From positions 1-63,816 of the forward strand of contig NZ_BMHE01000044.1 in assembly GCF_014640555.1 (NCBI RefSeq): 63,816 bases of DNA, written 5' to 3'. Under the pieces are notes generated by a model, which saw nothing but the letters and a program-made list of their open reading frames with translations, was not told the origin of the DNA and made no database searches. How positions within the stretch are numbered: the stretch's first letter is position 1; each line of letters begins with the position of its first letter. This document shows, piece by piece, positions 35,220 to 44,900 of this stretch. This DNA is from Paenibacillus marchantiophytorum. GTDB lineage: Bacteria > Bacillota > Bacilli > Paenibacillales > NBRC-103111. The translations under genes and the position numbers were made by a program.

Positions 35220-35373
35220 TTTTCACAGCTGATCGTGTAATAACGAGCATTACTACAATACATACAATTAGAAATATTGAGTAAAGCCACTTTCCAAAGT
35301 AAATCTGATACCCTAGAGGTGGCAGACCAAACAACAGAATCATGATAGTAGCCAATAATTTTATTTTGTTCAT
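35212..35373 (-). CDS. Small hydrophobic immunity-like peptide of the bacteriocin island
   Basis: 53 aa: MNKIKLLATIMILLFGLPP, then a hydrophilic turn with YFGKW, a second hydrophobic helix (SIFLIVCIVVMLVIT) and the tail RSAVKNK. Two membrane helices, basic character and place next to the ATPase and structural genes match the small immunity peptides of circular bacteriocins (As-48D1, CirE). Its ATG overlaps the ATPase stop (ATGA) and GGTGGG lies 5 nt upstream. The ORF is shorter than the usual annotation cut-off and would be missed by length filters. Confidence 0.8.
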   Translation of the reverse strand: MNKIKLLATIMILLFGLPPLGYQIYFGKWLYSIFLIVCIVVMLVITRSAVKNK

Positions 35374-36125
35374 GTAGACCCACCTTTTCCACTGATATTT
35401 CGTGCTCGTTGTACTTGATCAACAAAGTATGTCTCAAGGGATGAATTATGTTCTAGTACCTCTTCCAATGAAGTCGAATCTACAATGCATCCGTCTTGGA
35501 TAAGAATGAATTCGTCACAAAACTTTTCAGCCACTTCCAACTGGTGCGTTGACAATAGTATGGAGCCATTGTTCGCAGCATATTCGGTAAGAATTGAACG
35601 TACTAATATTGAATTCATAGGATCCAACCCCGAGATATATTCATCTAAAAGCAGCAGACTCGGTTGCCTAAGCAAAGAAGCCAGCAACACTAGTTTCTTT
35701 TTGTTCCCTAGAGAATAATGCTTGATGCGTTTTTTAAAATCGGCTTCAAGCTGAAACTTTACCACTTCTTTTGCAAGCTCGCGTTCGGTCACCCTTAGTT
35801 TGAATAAATCCCGAGTAAATCTAATGTACTCTTCCCCAGTCAATTCATCATAGAGCATTGGATAATCAGGAATAAAGGAAATGTGCTCCTTAGCCTTCTT
35901 CCAGTTATTATTCATGAGGATTTCCCCAATCCAAACCTCACCAGTCGTTGGACGGCTTAAACCCGCCGCTATATGCATTGTAGTCGTTTTCCCAGCTCCA
36001 TTCGGCCCCAAAAATCCAACAATTCGGCCTTTTGGTACTTCAAACGTTACATCACTAATAATGTTTTTGGTATTGATGACTTTAGTGATTCCTGACATCC
36101 GCAAGTTTGAGCTACTAAGGTTCAT
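35370..36125 (-). CDS. ABC transporter ATP-binding protein of circular bacteriocin export/immunity
   Basis: 251 aa with Walker A (GPNGAGKTT), a degenerate signature (YSLGNKKKLVLLASLL), Walker B (LLLLDEYISGLDP) and switch histidine (LLSTHQLEV). This type of single ATPase, coupled to a large membrane protein and a small immunity peptide, is constant in circular bacteriocin clusters (As-48D, CirD). It is 18 nt downstream of the 591-aa gene and overlaps the immunity gene by 4 nt. The unusual signature motif may reduce ATPase rate; family members show similar divergence. Confidence 0.9.
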   Translation of the reverse strand: MNLSSSNLRMSGITKVINTKNIISDVTFEVPKGRIVGFLGPNGAGKTTTMHIAAGLSRPTTGEVWIGEILMNNNWKKAKEHISFIPDYPMLYDELTGEEYIRFTRDLFKLRVTERELAKEVVKFQLEADFKKRIKHYSLGNKKKLVLLASLLRQPSLLLLDEYISGLDPMNSILVRSILTEYAANNGSILLSTHQLEVAEKFCDEFILIQDGCIVDSTSLEEVLEHNSSLETYFVDQVQRARNISGKGGST

Positions 36126-36143
36126 TTTCTTATCCTCATTTAA

Positions 36144-37919
36144 TTAAATATTTAGTTCCTCGAGGCTGTGGTATCGGTCATATTGCCGTTTTATAAACCA
36201 CATTCCGGTAAAGAACATAGTTAGAACAACGACAGGTATCCCCCCCATTTGTATCCACAGAAATTGCATTTCACTAATTTCATCAGACAAATAAAAGGCA
36301 AGGGGGAGCATCAACAATGGAATTGCAACCCCCAACATGATAATACGAACGATCGCTTTAACCATACCTTTATCCGCGAATTCGTCCAACTGTTCTATAT
36401 GAATAAAGTTAAAATGAGGACATACCAAACTTGGAATATAGTTAATAACCGCAAAAGAAGTATAATTTATAGCCTGTCCAACCAAGATCAGTATGGCAAA
36501 CCAAAAGCCATGTATGTTGCCAACACAGATAAATACAATTTGTATCAATACAAACATTGGGACGGAAGCGATTAAAAATAATTGAAGTTTCTGTGTGAAG
36601 ATATGCCATAGCGTTGCTCCATTAGCCAGATACATCGGCAGTAGTCTCCCATCACTTTCAAATGAGAATTGCCCTGATAAATCGTCGAACAAAAGGGTGG
36701 AAAGAAAGTAAATCAGTATGTACATACACATTGTTATGACCAAGTAGAACACTTTCTGGGATTGAGTATGACCTATAAAAAAAACGACGAGTCCAATTAC
36801 ACCCCAAATAATTAACCCTCCGAATAAGACTGAGGGGCGTTGCTGCACTTGCTGTGCTCGACACATAATGATTATTCTTGTCATTATCAAACGATTGGAG
36901 GCACTGACAAACCATTTGCTGATAATAAGATATGGCATTTCAAGAAACTTACCATCACTCACTGACTGCTTACGTAAAAGGTTTGTATTCAAACTCGGCA
37001 GTAATATACCAAGTAGCAATAAAATTCCCATCCAAATCAACCATAGCTCCCAACCAGAATTGTTAACAGCTACTCGTGCCAAAATGGTATGTAGCCAGTT
37101 CTCATTCAACAAAACCAGAAAAACATAAGATGTTTCCTGAAACAAAAGTTGCTTACCGTATAACAGCCACTGCTCATACGCCAAGGCATCTACACGCGAA
37201 CCAATAACAGGAAATGCGTTTATCCAGGGTGAAAATATTTTACCCAAACTATAGCCCAAGACAGCTATTGCCATTTTGCATAAAAGAGCCTGTAATAATA
37301 AAATTATTTTGTATTTTCCACTAAACAATTTCCTTGTGGTGATTGCATTATGTAACGAAGCCACAAAGTGATTTTGAATAAGATACGTAATGGTAACTAT
37401 CACCACAAGACATAGACTCTGGAATAACCCGTATTGAGCAGCTACCACAAGTGCAAAAGCAAATGGGAGATATCCAGTTATTAGCTGCTTTATATCCCAC
37501 AACATTTGTTCGCTGTACAGAAGTAGCTTCTTTTGCCGTTCATTCCATGGCAGGTTCTGTATATGCAAATCTTCACAGCTGCTTAACTCCCATTTGGAAG
37601 CTTGTATACCTGAAAAAATTGAGAAGATTGTTAACTGCATAAACAATAATACCCAGACATAATATAGTTTGCTTTTTAGGTTAAAGTTTGTCACTAGCTC
37701 GAATACCCCTTGAAATATCCCCCCCCCGATAGAGGAAAGGAACTCCGATGTTTGGGCAGGGGAGAAGATAAGAAGTCGGAAGCCAATTAACGAAACTAAA
37801 AAGTACGATAGCATTTTCAGCACATCTAACAAAATAATAAGCACATAAATAGAGGTCATTTTCCCCCATTCATTTCTCCAGCGAATATAAAACTTCCACT
37901 TTATCCATTGAAAAAGCAT
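36144..37919 (-). CDS. Large multi-spanning membrane protein, circular bacteriocin maturation/export (CirB/As-48B-like role)
   Basis: 591 aa with about twelve hydrophobic helices spread over the whole length and no recognisable enzyme motif. It is the first gene after the promoter and is followed by the ATPase, immunity peptide and precursors. Proteins of this size and topology (As-48B, CirB, UblB types) are thought to take part in cyclisation and/or export of circular bacteriocins; the exact chemistry is unsolved. Near codon 65 the coding strand has a run of nine G (37719-37727 as C on the plus strand), coding for G-G-G. Confidence 0.78.
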   Translation of the reverse strand: MLFQWIKWKFYIRWRNEWGKMTSIYVLIILLDVLKMLSYFLVSLIGFRLLIFSPAQTSEFLSSIGGGIFQGVFELVTNFNLKSKLYYVWVLLFMQLTIFSIFSGIQASKWELSSCEDLHIQNLPWNERQKKLLLYSEQMLWDIKQLITGYLPFAFALVVAAQYGLFQSLCLVVIVTITYLIQNHFVASLHNAITTRKLFSGKYKIILLLQALLCKMAIAVLGYSLGKIFSPWINAFPVIGSRVDALAYEQWLLYGKQLLFQETSYVFLVLLNENWLHTILARVAVNNSGWELWLIWMGILLLLGILLPSLNTNLLRKQSVSDGKFLEMPYLIISKWFVSASNRLIMTRIIIMCRAQQVQQRPSVLFGGLIIWGVIGLVVFFIGHTQSQKVFYLVITMCMYILIYFLSTLLFDDLSGQFSFESDGRLLPMYLANGATLWHIFTQKLQLFLIASVPMFVLIQIVFICVGNIHGFWFAILILVGQAINYTSFAVINYIPSLVCPHFNFIHIEQLDEFADKGMVKAIVRIIMLGVAIPLLMLPLAFYLSDEISEMQFLWIQMGGIPVVVLTMFFTGMWFIKRQYDRYHSLEELNI

Positions 37920-38043
37920 TCATGCCTCAGCCCCTGATGTGCAATATACTGTACTCTTTGTATTAAACAATGATAATCATCTAAGCTCCTAAAATTAGCA
38001 ACATAGTGTAAACCTTACTCCACTCACATTCGACCTCTGTATT

Positions 38044-38091
38044 AGTATAATTTATCCCACTAGAATCCAATAGTACCAAATTTTGTAGAAC
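38044..38091 (-). promoter_or_regulatory. Probable promoter of the bacteriocin operon
   Basis: On the minus strand TCTACAAAATTTGG, TACTATTGGATT, 14 nt, TATACT. The same elements with identical spacing lie upstream of sppA (29014-29067). Transcription would begin about 120 nt before the 591-aa gene. The response regulator encoded just upstream is the obvious candidate activator. A second candidate, TTGTTT-16 nt-TATATT, lies at about 37940-37970. Confidence 0.5.
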
Positions 38092-38132
38092 CTTCAGAAC
38101 ATATACTTCATCGTTTTCATGTGAAAGGTAAC

Positions 38133-38780
38133 TTATTCAAAAAACCTTCTACTCTTGACCTTCTCAATAGCTTCCTTAGAACTGCGCACATTAAATTTCT
38201 TCAAAATTCGGTTGACTTGATTCTTTATCGTGCTGCTCGATTTATAGAGTTTTTTTTCAATTTGAGACTGTGTGAACCCTTGTTCGATAAGACCGAAAAC
38301 TTCTTTCTCGGCAGTTGTCAGTACCGTCAGTTGCTCTTCTTTTCTTAAACGCAAATAATCACTCATCAAGGTCTGGATTGGCGTTATCTCACACATCGCA
38401 GCTCTGATTACGCTTGGCAATTGCTTGTAATCACTCTTTGCCACATAACTCACTGCTCCAGCAGCAAATGAATTTATAATCATTTCTTTATCAGTAAAAG
38501 AAGTAAGCATAATAATCTTCGTTTCTATGATCGTTTTTATTTCGAGCACGGCATCAATACCGTCAAACTTTCCATCAGAAAGATGGATATCCATTAGAAC
38601 GACATCAGGATATACTTCTCTGCATATCTGAATGGCTTCTTCTCTGCTAGAAGCTCTGTGACTCCCCTTCATATCAGTCTCTCTCTCCAAATAATCAGAG
38701 ATGCACTTGAGCCATACTGGATCATCTTCCACAATAAGAATGTTTAGACTTGCCATGATTTCCCCTTTTCCTGCATTCAA
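38133..38780 (-). CDS. NarL-type response regulator of the bacteriocin island
   Basis: 215 aa with receiver motifs (ILIVEDDPVWLKCI, phosphoacceptor in DVVLMDIHLSDG, ML TSFTDKE, YVAKSDYKQL) and a LuxR-type helix-turn-helix (LTTAEKEVFGLIEQGFTQSQIE, SSSTIKNQVNRILKKFNV). It starts 4 nt after the sensor kinase gene and 214 nt before the bacteriocin operon, so it probably controls production. A decayed copy lies at 29083-29467. Start at 38763 (MASLNILIV) after GGGGAAATC is an alternative that removes MNAGKGEI and has the better spacing. Confidence 0.92.
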   Translation of the reverse strand: MNAGKGEIMASLNILIVEDDPVWLKCISDYLERETDMKGSHRASSREEAIQICREVYPDVVLMDIHLSDGKFDGIDAVLEIKTIIETKIIMLTSFTDKEMIINSFAAGAVSYVAKSDYKQLPSVIRAAMCEITPIQTLMSDYLRLRKEEQLTVLTTAEKEVFGLIEQGFTQSQIEKKLYKSSSTIKNQVNRILKKFNVRSSKEAIEKVKSRRFFE

Positions 38781-38784
38781 AATA

Positions 38785-40170
38785 TTAAGATAAAGGAAGG
38801 CTTACCTTCACTGTTGTACCCTTTTCAAGTTCACTGAAAACTTCAATCTTCCCACCGTGTTTTCGAATGACATTAAAGCAATATGATAATCCTAGTCCAA
38901 AATTATTCTTATTCAATTTAGTGGTGTAAAAAGGATTGAAAATATGTTCAAGGTGGCTTTTAGAAATGCCTATTCCGTTATCCTTAACTAGGATATATAC
39001 CTGATTTCTTATTTCAAAAGTTTCAACCCTCATCAGTCCACCAGTACTCATCGAATCAATTGCATTTGCTAATAAATTATTGATGACTTCCTTCAAATGA
39101 AAGCTGTCATATTCGATTGTCCTTGAAAGAGCATAATGCTCTTCGATGTTGATACTTTTTTTGTTCAAAAGTATTTGATTCATGGCTACACATTCATGTA
39201 AAAGAGCAGATAAATTATTTCTTTCTTTTCTCAATAAAATATCCTGAATTTGGTGTTGAATGCGATTTATCATTTCTAGCAAATGATCCGTCGAAGAAAT
39301 AATATGAGACACATTAGCGCTAACTTCCTTGTTTTTAAAATCGAAAGTTAGATGCTGAATGTTTTCTGCTAATATGTTGATTTTTCCAACTTCATTCTTA
39401 ATTGCATGGTTGAGAAAACTCGTTCCTGAAGTCACTGCTTTTAAAGTGCTGTCTATTCTGCGCCGTTCAAATCTAAGTTTCACCCCAAAGAAATCGAATT
39501 TTATCATCAAAACTATAAACAGTACCAGTAAGAAAAACATCATTATTGCATTAAGTCTCCATACTTCGTCAAAGCGGAACAAGCGTAGGGTGTAATTGGA
39601 TACTAGTTGAAAGAGTACGGGTGGGAGGGCGATCATATTCGTAAATAGTCTACTTTTTTTCAGAAGAGGATTCGTTTCTTTATAATAACTGACTATCAAT
39701 AACCCACTTCCAATAAGTATATAGGGAGCAACCCATATGATGGTGATGGGATAATTGTGAATGATCTCAGGCAGCAGAGGAGTAATATAGAACATTATAA
39801 TAACGGGTCCAAACAATATAGCTTTCAAAATTGCTTTTTCTCTACTTCCAAATAATTCCGAATAACAAAGACAAAATATTAGATAGCCATAAGGTAAGCC
39901 ATAGGTATTGATAAACGATCCTATATTATAAATACTTTGTAATATTGATTCAAGTTCCGTATCCATCAAATGATGCAGCGATATAACAGGTGAAAAATCC
40001 TCAATCAATGCCCGCGCGAATCCACCAGCGCCCCCACAAAATGCCACAAAGGCCGCCCAACGGGTGGACTCACTGTAAGGATTATTGATGATAAGTATAA
40101 TTGCAATCAGCCATAGTACAATGAATGTAAAAATCACCGGTGCTCGATGCTCCTCTCTAATCGACGTCAC
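38785..40170 (-). CDS. Membrane-bound sensor histidine kinase of the bacteriocin island
   Basis: 461 aa with about seven membrane helices in the first 220 residues, then a histidine box (TSFLNHAIKNEVGKINILAEN), a DHp region and a HATPase domain with N box (INNLLANAIDSMSTGG), G1 (DNGIGIS) and G2 (GLGLSYCFNVIRKHGG). It is followed by the response regulator. Many-helix sensors of this kind often detect peptides or membrane stress. The ATG at 40170 has no clear ribosome binding site; the GTG at 40137, 15 nt past GAGGAG, is an alternative. No signalling peptide gene was found; the bacteriocin itself could be the signal. Confidence 0.88.
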   Translation of the reverse strand: MTSIREEHRAPVIFTFIVLWLIAIILIINNPYSESTRWAAFVAFCGGAGGFARALIEDFSPVISLHHLMDTELESILQSIYNIGSFINTYGLPYGYLIFCLCYSELFGSREKAILKAILFGPVIIMFYITPLLPEIIHNYPITIIWVAPYILIGSGLLIVSYYKETNPLLKKSRLFTNMIALPPVLFQLVSNYTLRLFRFDEVWRLNAIMMFFLLVLFIVLMIKFDFFGVKLRFERRRIDSTLKAVTSGTSFLNHAIKNEVGKINILAENIQHLTFDFKNKEVSANVSHIISSTDHLLEMINRIQHQIQDILLRKERNNLSALLHECVAMNQILLNKKSINIEEHYALSRTIEYDSFHLKEVINNLLANAIDSMSTGGLMRVETFEIRNQVYILVKDNGIGISKSHLEHIFNPFYTTKLNKNNFGLGLSYCFNVIRKHGGKIEVFSELEKGTTVKVSLPLS

Positions 40171-40350
40171 ATTAATGTAAACACAATATACGTTTTATTA
40201 GTTTACAATATTATACATCCAAAATTTAGAAATAGCTGTCGAAAAATGTTGTTTATTTGTAAAAAAAACCTAAAAAAGAGACCTATTCTCACTTACATAC
40301 TTAGTACTTTGAATTCGTCTGACTTGAATGACAAAAGCACTTTCAAAGCA

Positions 40351-40404
40351 GAATCGCCAAATAAAGAAGGCCCCCCGAGAGGTTCCTTCTTTATTTGGCG
40401 ATTC
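40351..40404 (-). repeat. 20-bp perfect inverted repeat directly after gltD
   Basis: Positions 40351-40370 and 40385-40404 are exact inverted repeats around a 14-nt loop; the stem touches the gltD stop codon at 40405. On the minus strand no T-tract follows (TGCTTTGAAAG), so it is an atypical terminator or an mRNA 3' protector between gltD and the kinase gene. Confidence 0.75.
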
Positions 40405-41889
40405 CTATGGTAAATTCGACGATCCCATCAAATAACGGTCAACCTCACGAGCCGCAGCGCGCCCCTCATTGATTGCCCACACAACAAGGCTTTGCCCACG
40501 GCGCATATCACCTGCTGCGAAGACACCCTCCACGCTCGTGGCGAACTTGCCATACTCCGCCTTCGCGTTGGAACGCTCGTCTTTGGCGACTCCGAGCTGA
40601 TCCAGCACCGTGTTCTCCGGTCCTGTGAAGCCCATCGCGATCAGCACCAGCTGAGCTGGGTAGACTTTCTCGCTGCCAGGCACTTCGACAGGCACGAAAG
40701 CGCCCTTGTCATTTTTCTGCCACTCGATCAGAACCGTGTGCAGCTCTTTCAAGTTGCCATGCTCATCACCAACGAATTTTTTGGTATTGATGAGATACGT
40801 TCGCGGGTCTTCACCCTGCAAGGCCGCCGCTTCCTGCTGTCCATAATCGACCTTATGGACCTTCGGCCATTCCGGCCAAGGATTGTTTAATGGACGCGTA
40901 TCTGGCGATTTGGGCATAATCTCGAATTGCGTAACGCTCTTACACTTGTGGCGTAAGGAAGTGCCAACGCAGTCCGTTCCGGTATCCCCGCCGCCGATGA
41001 CAATCACGTCCTTGCCTTCGGCGGAGATGAAGGCGCCATCGGCATGCTCGGAATCGAGCAGGCTCTTCGTGTTTTTGCCGAGGAATTCCATCGCCAAGTG
41101 AACACCGTTCAGCTCGCGGCCTTCAATCGGCAGATCCCGGCCCTTCGTTGCACCACCACAGAGAACGATGGCATCGAACTCTTCCTGCAGGTTCTCAATC
41201 GGATAGTTCACACCGACATGAGCGCCAGTAATGAAGGTAACGCCCTCCGCTTCAAGCAGGTCCACACGGCGTTGAATATATTTCTTATCCAGCTTCATGT
41301 TGGGAATTCCGTACATTAATAGTCCACCCACACGGTCAGCTCGTTCATAGACGGTAACCCAGTGCCCCGCTTTATTCAGCTGGGCGGCGGCCGCGAGTCC
41401 GGATGGACCCGAGCCGACGACAGCAACCTTTTTACCTGTGCGAATTTCCGGTGTTTGCGGGGTAATCCAGCCTTCGGCAAACCCTTTGTCGATAATGGCT
41501 TTTTCAATGCTTTTGATCGCAACGGGGGAGTCCTTCAAGCCTACTGTGCAAGACCCTTCACATGGCGCTGGGCAAACACGGCCTGTAAATTCAGGAAAGT
41601 TGTTCGTCTTATGCAGACGATCCAGCGCTTCTCGCCATTGACCGCGATACACAAGATCATTCCATTCTGGAATCAAATTGTTCACCGGACAACCAGCAGC
41701 CATCCCGCTGATTAGCGAACCCGTATGACAGAATGGAATGCCGCAATCCATACATCTGGAGCCTTGCGTCTGCAATTTATCTTCTGTCAGCGGTGTCGCG
41801 AACTCTTTCCAATGGCCGATTCGGACCAGCGGAGAAGCTTCAGACGCAACTTCACGACGATATTCAATAAAACCAGTTGGTTTACCCAT
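40405..41889 (-). CDS. gltD: Glutamate synthase small subunit
   Basis: 494 aa. N-terminal cysteine cluster for the iron-sulfur centre (CMDCGIPFC, CPVNN, CPAPCEGSC), FAD-binding VVGSGPSGLAAAAQL, NADPH-binding VIGGGDTGTDCVG, and ALGFTG/AGDMRRGQSLVVWAI near the end. It transfers electrons from NADPH to the large subunit for formation of glutamate from 2-oxoglutarate and glutamine. It is 53 nt downstream of gltB. A decayed 3' copy lies at 29691-30072. Confidence 0.97.
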   Translation of the reverse strand: MGKPTGFIEYRREVASEASPLVRIGHWKEFATPLTEDKLQTQGSRCMDCGIPFCHTGSLISGMAAGCPVNNLIPEWNDLVYRGQWREALDRLHKTNNFPEFTGRVCPAPCEGSCTVGLKDSPVAIKSIEKAIIDKGFAEGWITPQTPEIRTGKKVAVVGSGPSGLAAAAQLNKAGHWVTVYERADRVGGLLMYGIPNMKLDKKYIQRRVDLLEAEGVTFITGAHVGVNYPIENLQEEFDAIVLCGGATKGRDLPIEGRELNGVHLAMEFLGKNTKSLLDSEHADGAFISAEGKDVIVIGGGDTGTDCVGTSLRHKCKSVTQFEIMPKSPDTRPLNNPWPEWPKVHKVDYGQQEAAALQGEDPRTYLINTKKFVGDEHGNLKELHTVLIEWQKNDKGAFVPVEVPGSEKVYPAQLVLIAMGFTGPENTVLDQLGVAKDERSNAKAEYGKFATSVEGVFAAGDMRRGQSLVVWAINEGRAAAREVDRYLMGSSNLP

Positions 41890-41942
41890 AACCGTTTAAT
41901 TCCTCCTAGGCATTTTGCTTAAGCAAATTCTGCTCTAAATGG

Positions 41943-44900
41943 TTAGTTTCCACCGACACGTGAAACATCTCGCATATTCGCCTCGAAAGCAACCATAACG
42001 GCTTCCTGCTGGCTCAGTCCGGAACGTTTAACTTTCTCGATGGCATCAAACATTCGTTTGTAGTCCTTAGGTATTACCTTCACGAACTTCCAAACGTACT
42101 CATCCCAGTGCTGAATAACCCGGTGGGCAACGCTGCTATCCGTAAATGTAGCATGATGTTGAATCATTGTTTTCAGTTCGTTCATTTCGAACGTTTCCTC
42201 GACTTGCTCGAGGTAAACCATTTCCTGGTTCACCTTGCTCTTGAAGTCTCCCGACTCATCGAGCACATAGGCGATACCACCGGACATGCCGGCAGCGAAG
42301 TTGCGGCCTGTAGAGCCAAGCACGACGACACGTCCGCCCGTCATATATTCACAGCCATGATCGCCCACGCCTTCAACCACGGCGCGAACCCCGCTGTTTC
42401 TCACGCAGAAGCGCTCTCCGGCAATACCTCGGATATACGCGTCTCCGTCCGTTGCGCCATAGAATGCTGTATTACCGATGATGACGTTCTCCTCCGGCAC
42501 AAAACTCGACTTGCTGGAAGGGAATATCGCCAGTTTACCGCCTGACAACCCTTTGCCGACGTAGTCATTCGCATCGCCTTCTAGAGAAAGCGTGATGCCT
42601 TTCGGTACGAATGCACCGAAGCTTTGACCGGCAGAGCCGTTGAAATGGAGGCGAATCGTATCATGAGGCAGGCCGTCTACGCCATGACGGCGAGTCACTT
42701 CACTGCCGACAATCGTGCCTACAACACGATTGACGTTATGAATGGGCAGGATCGCATGCACATGCTCCTTGCGCTCGATGGCCGGCTCACAGATGCTGAG
42801 CAGCTGTGTAACGTCCAAAGAGCGATCCAGGCCATGATCCTGGGTCATTTGGCAGAAGCGGCCTACGTCTTCGCCCACGTCCGGTTGATGCAGCAGCGGC
42901 GATAAATCGACGCCTCGGGCTTTCCAATGCTCGACAGCTTGCTTCGACTCGAGCACATCAGTCCGTCCGACCATCTCTTCGATGGTGCGGAAGCCCAGCT
43001 CTGCCATCATCTCGCGCACATCCTGCGCGATGAAGGTCATGAAGTTGACGACATGCTGCGGATCACCGGCAAATTTCTTGCGCAGCTCCGGATTTTGCGT
43101 AGCTACCCCAACCGGACATGTATCCAGATGGCAGACACGCATCATCACGCAGCCGATTGTAATAAGAGGTGTAGTAGCGAAGCCGAACTCTTCTGCGCCA
43201 AGCAAGGCAGCGACGACGACATCGCGCCCTGTCATCAGCTTGCCGTCGGTCTCGACGACAATACGGCTGCGCAGGTTGTTGAGCACGAGCGTCTGATGGG
43301 TCTCCGCCAGACCAAGCTCCCACGGCAGTCCCGCGTGGCGAATACTCGTCTGCGGCGACGCGCCCGTGCCCCCGTCGTAACCGGAGATGAGGACAACGTC
43401 CGCTTTCCCCTTGGCTACGCCGGCAGCGATTGTGCCAACGCCAACTTCGGATACCAGCTTGACGCTGATCCGCGCCCGTGGGTTGGCATTCTTGAGATCG
43501 TGGATCAGCTCCGCCAGATCCTCGATTGAATAGATATCGTGATGCGGCGGCGGCGAAATCAAGCCTACGCCTGGCGTCACGCCACGAACCTCAGCGACCC
43601 ATGGATACACCTTGGTTCCTGGGAGCTGCCCGCCCTCGCCAGGCTTCGCGCCCTGCGCCATCTTGATCTGAATCTCGTCGGCATTGACGAGATAATGGCT
43701 CGTGACACCGAAGCGGCCGGAGGCCACCTGCTTGATCGCGCTGCGGCGAAGGTCGCCATTCTCATCCGGGGTGAAGCGCTCCGGATGCTCGCCTCCCTCG
43801 CCGGTATTGCTCTTGCCGCCGATGCGGTTCATCGCAATCGCAATCGTCTCGTGCGCTTCTTTGCTGATGGAGCCGTAAGACATGGCTCCTGTCTTGAAGC
43901 GCTTGAAGATCGCTTCGACCGGTTCCACCTCGTCAATTGGAATTGGCTGGCGGCCATCCTTGAAGCTCAGAAGCCCGCGCAGCGCCATATATTTCTCATC
44001 TTCCCGTTTAATCAGCTTCGAGAAGTTCTTGTACATCGCATAATTGTTCGTGCGAACAGCAGCTTGCAGAGCATGCACCGTCTCCGGTGTGTAGAGATGG
44101 TCTTCGCCATCTCGTCGCCACTGCAAATCGCCGCCGGTATCAAGCACCTTATCGCGTCCCTCTTGCTCAGAGAACGCGCGATTGTGGCGAATAAGCGCTT
44201 CTTGCGCCACAATGTCAATGCCAATCCCGCCAACCGGCGTATGGGTCCAAGTGAAATACGCATCGACCAGCGCTTGGCTGAGGCCAATCGCCTCGAAAAT
44301 CTGCGCCCCCCGATAACTTTGAATCGTGGAGATTCCCATTTTAGCCAATACTTTAACTACGCCCTTGGTTACCGCTTTGATGTAGTTGTACGTCGCTTTC
44401 TCGCGGTCGATACCCGCAAGCTGGTTGCGTCTGATCATATCGTCTAGCGTTTCAAGAGCCAGATAAGGATTGATAGCCCCTGCCCCATAGCCAAGCAGCA
44501 AAGCGAAGTGATGCACTTCACGAGGTTCGCCTGACTCAACAAGCAAGCTTACCTTCGTTCGCGTGCCTTCTCGAATCAGATGATGGTGCAGACCCGATGT
44601 CGCGAGCAGGGCCGGAATTGGCGCCTTGCGGACATCCACGCCACGGTCAGAAAGAATCAGCAGCGAAGCTCCTTCACCAATCGCGTCATCTGCAGCCGCA
44701 TACAGGGCTTTCATCGCATTCTCCAAACCTTCCGTTCCTTCGGATGCTTCGAATAGCGTAGATAACGTCACCGTCTTGAAGCCATCCCGCTGAATATGAC
44801 GCAGCTTTGCCAACTCTTCGTTGGATAAGAAGGGAGATTTCAAGCGAATTTGACGACAGCTTTCCGGTTCTGGATGAATTAAATTGCGCTCAGGTCCAAT

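Noticed and set aside
35216..35437. 73-aa minus-strand frame MRHTLLIKYNEHE
   Set aside because: No ribosome binding site, no family signal; it overlaps the end of the ATPase and the better supported 53-aa immunity-like gene in another phase.
43539..44447. 302-aa plus-strand frame inside gltB, and other long antisense frames at 42.1-45.4 kb
   Set aside because: Antisense shadows caused by the GC-rich codon use of gltB; composition is Arg/His/Leu-rich without motifs.
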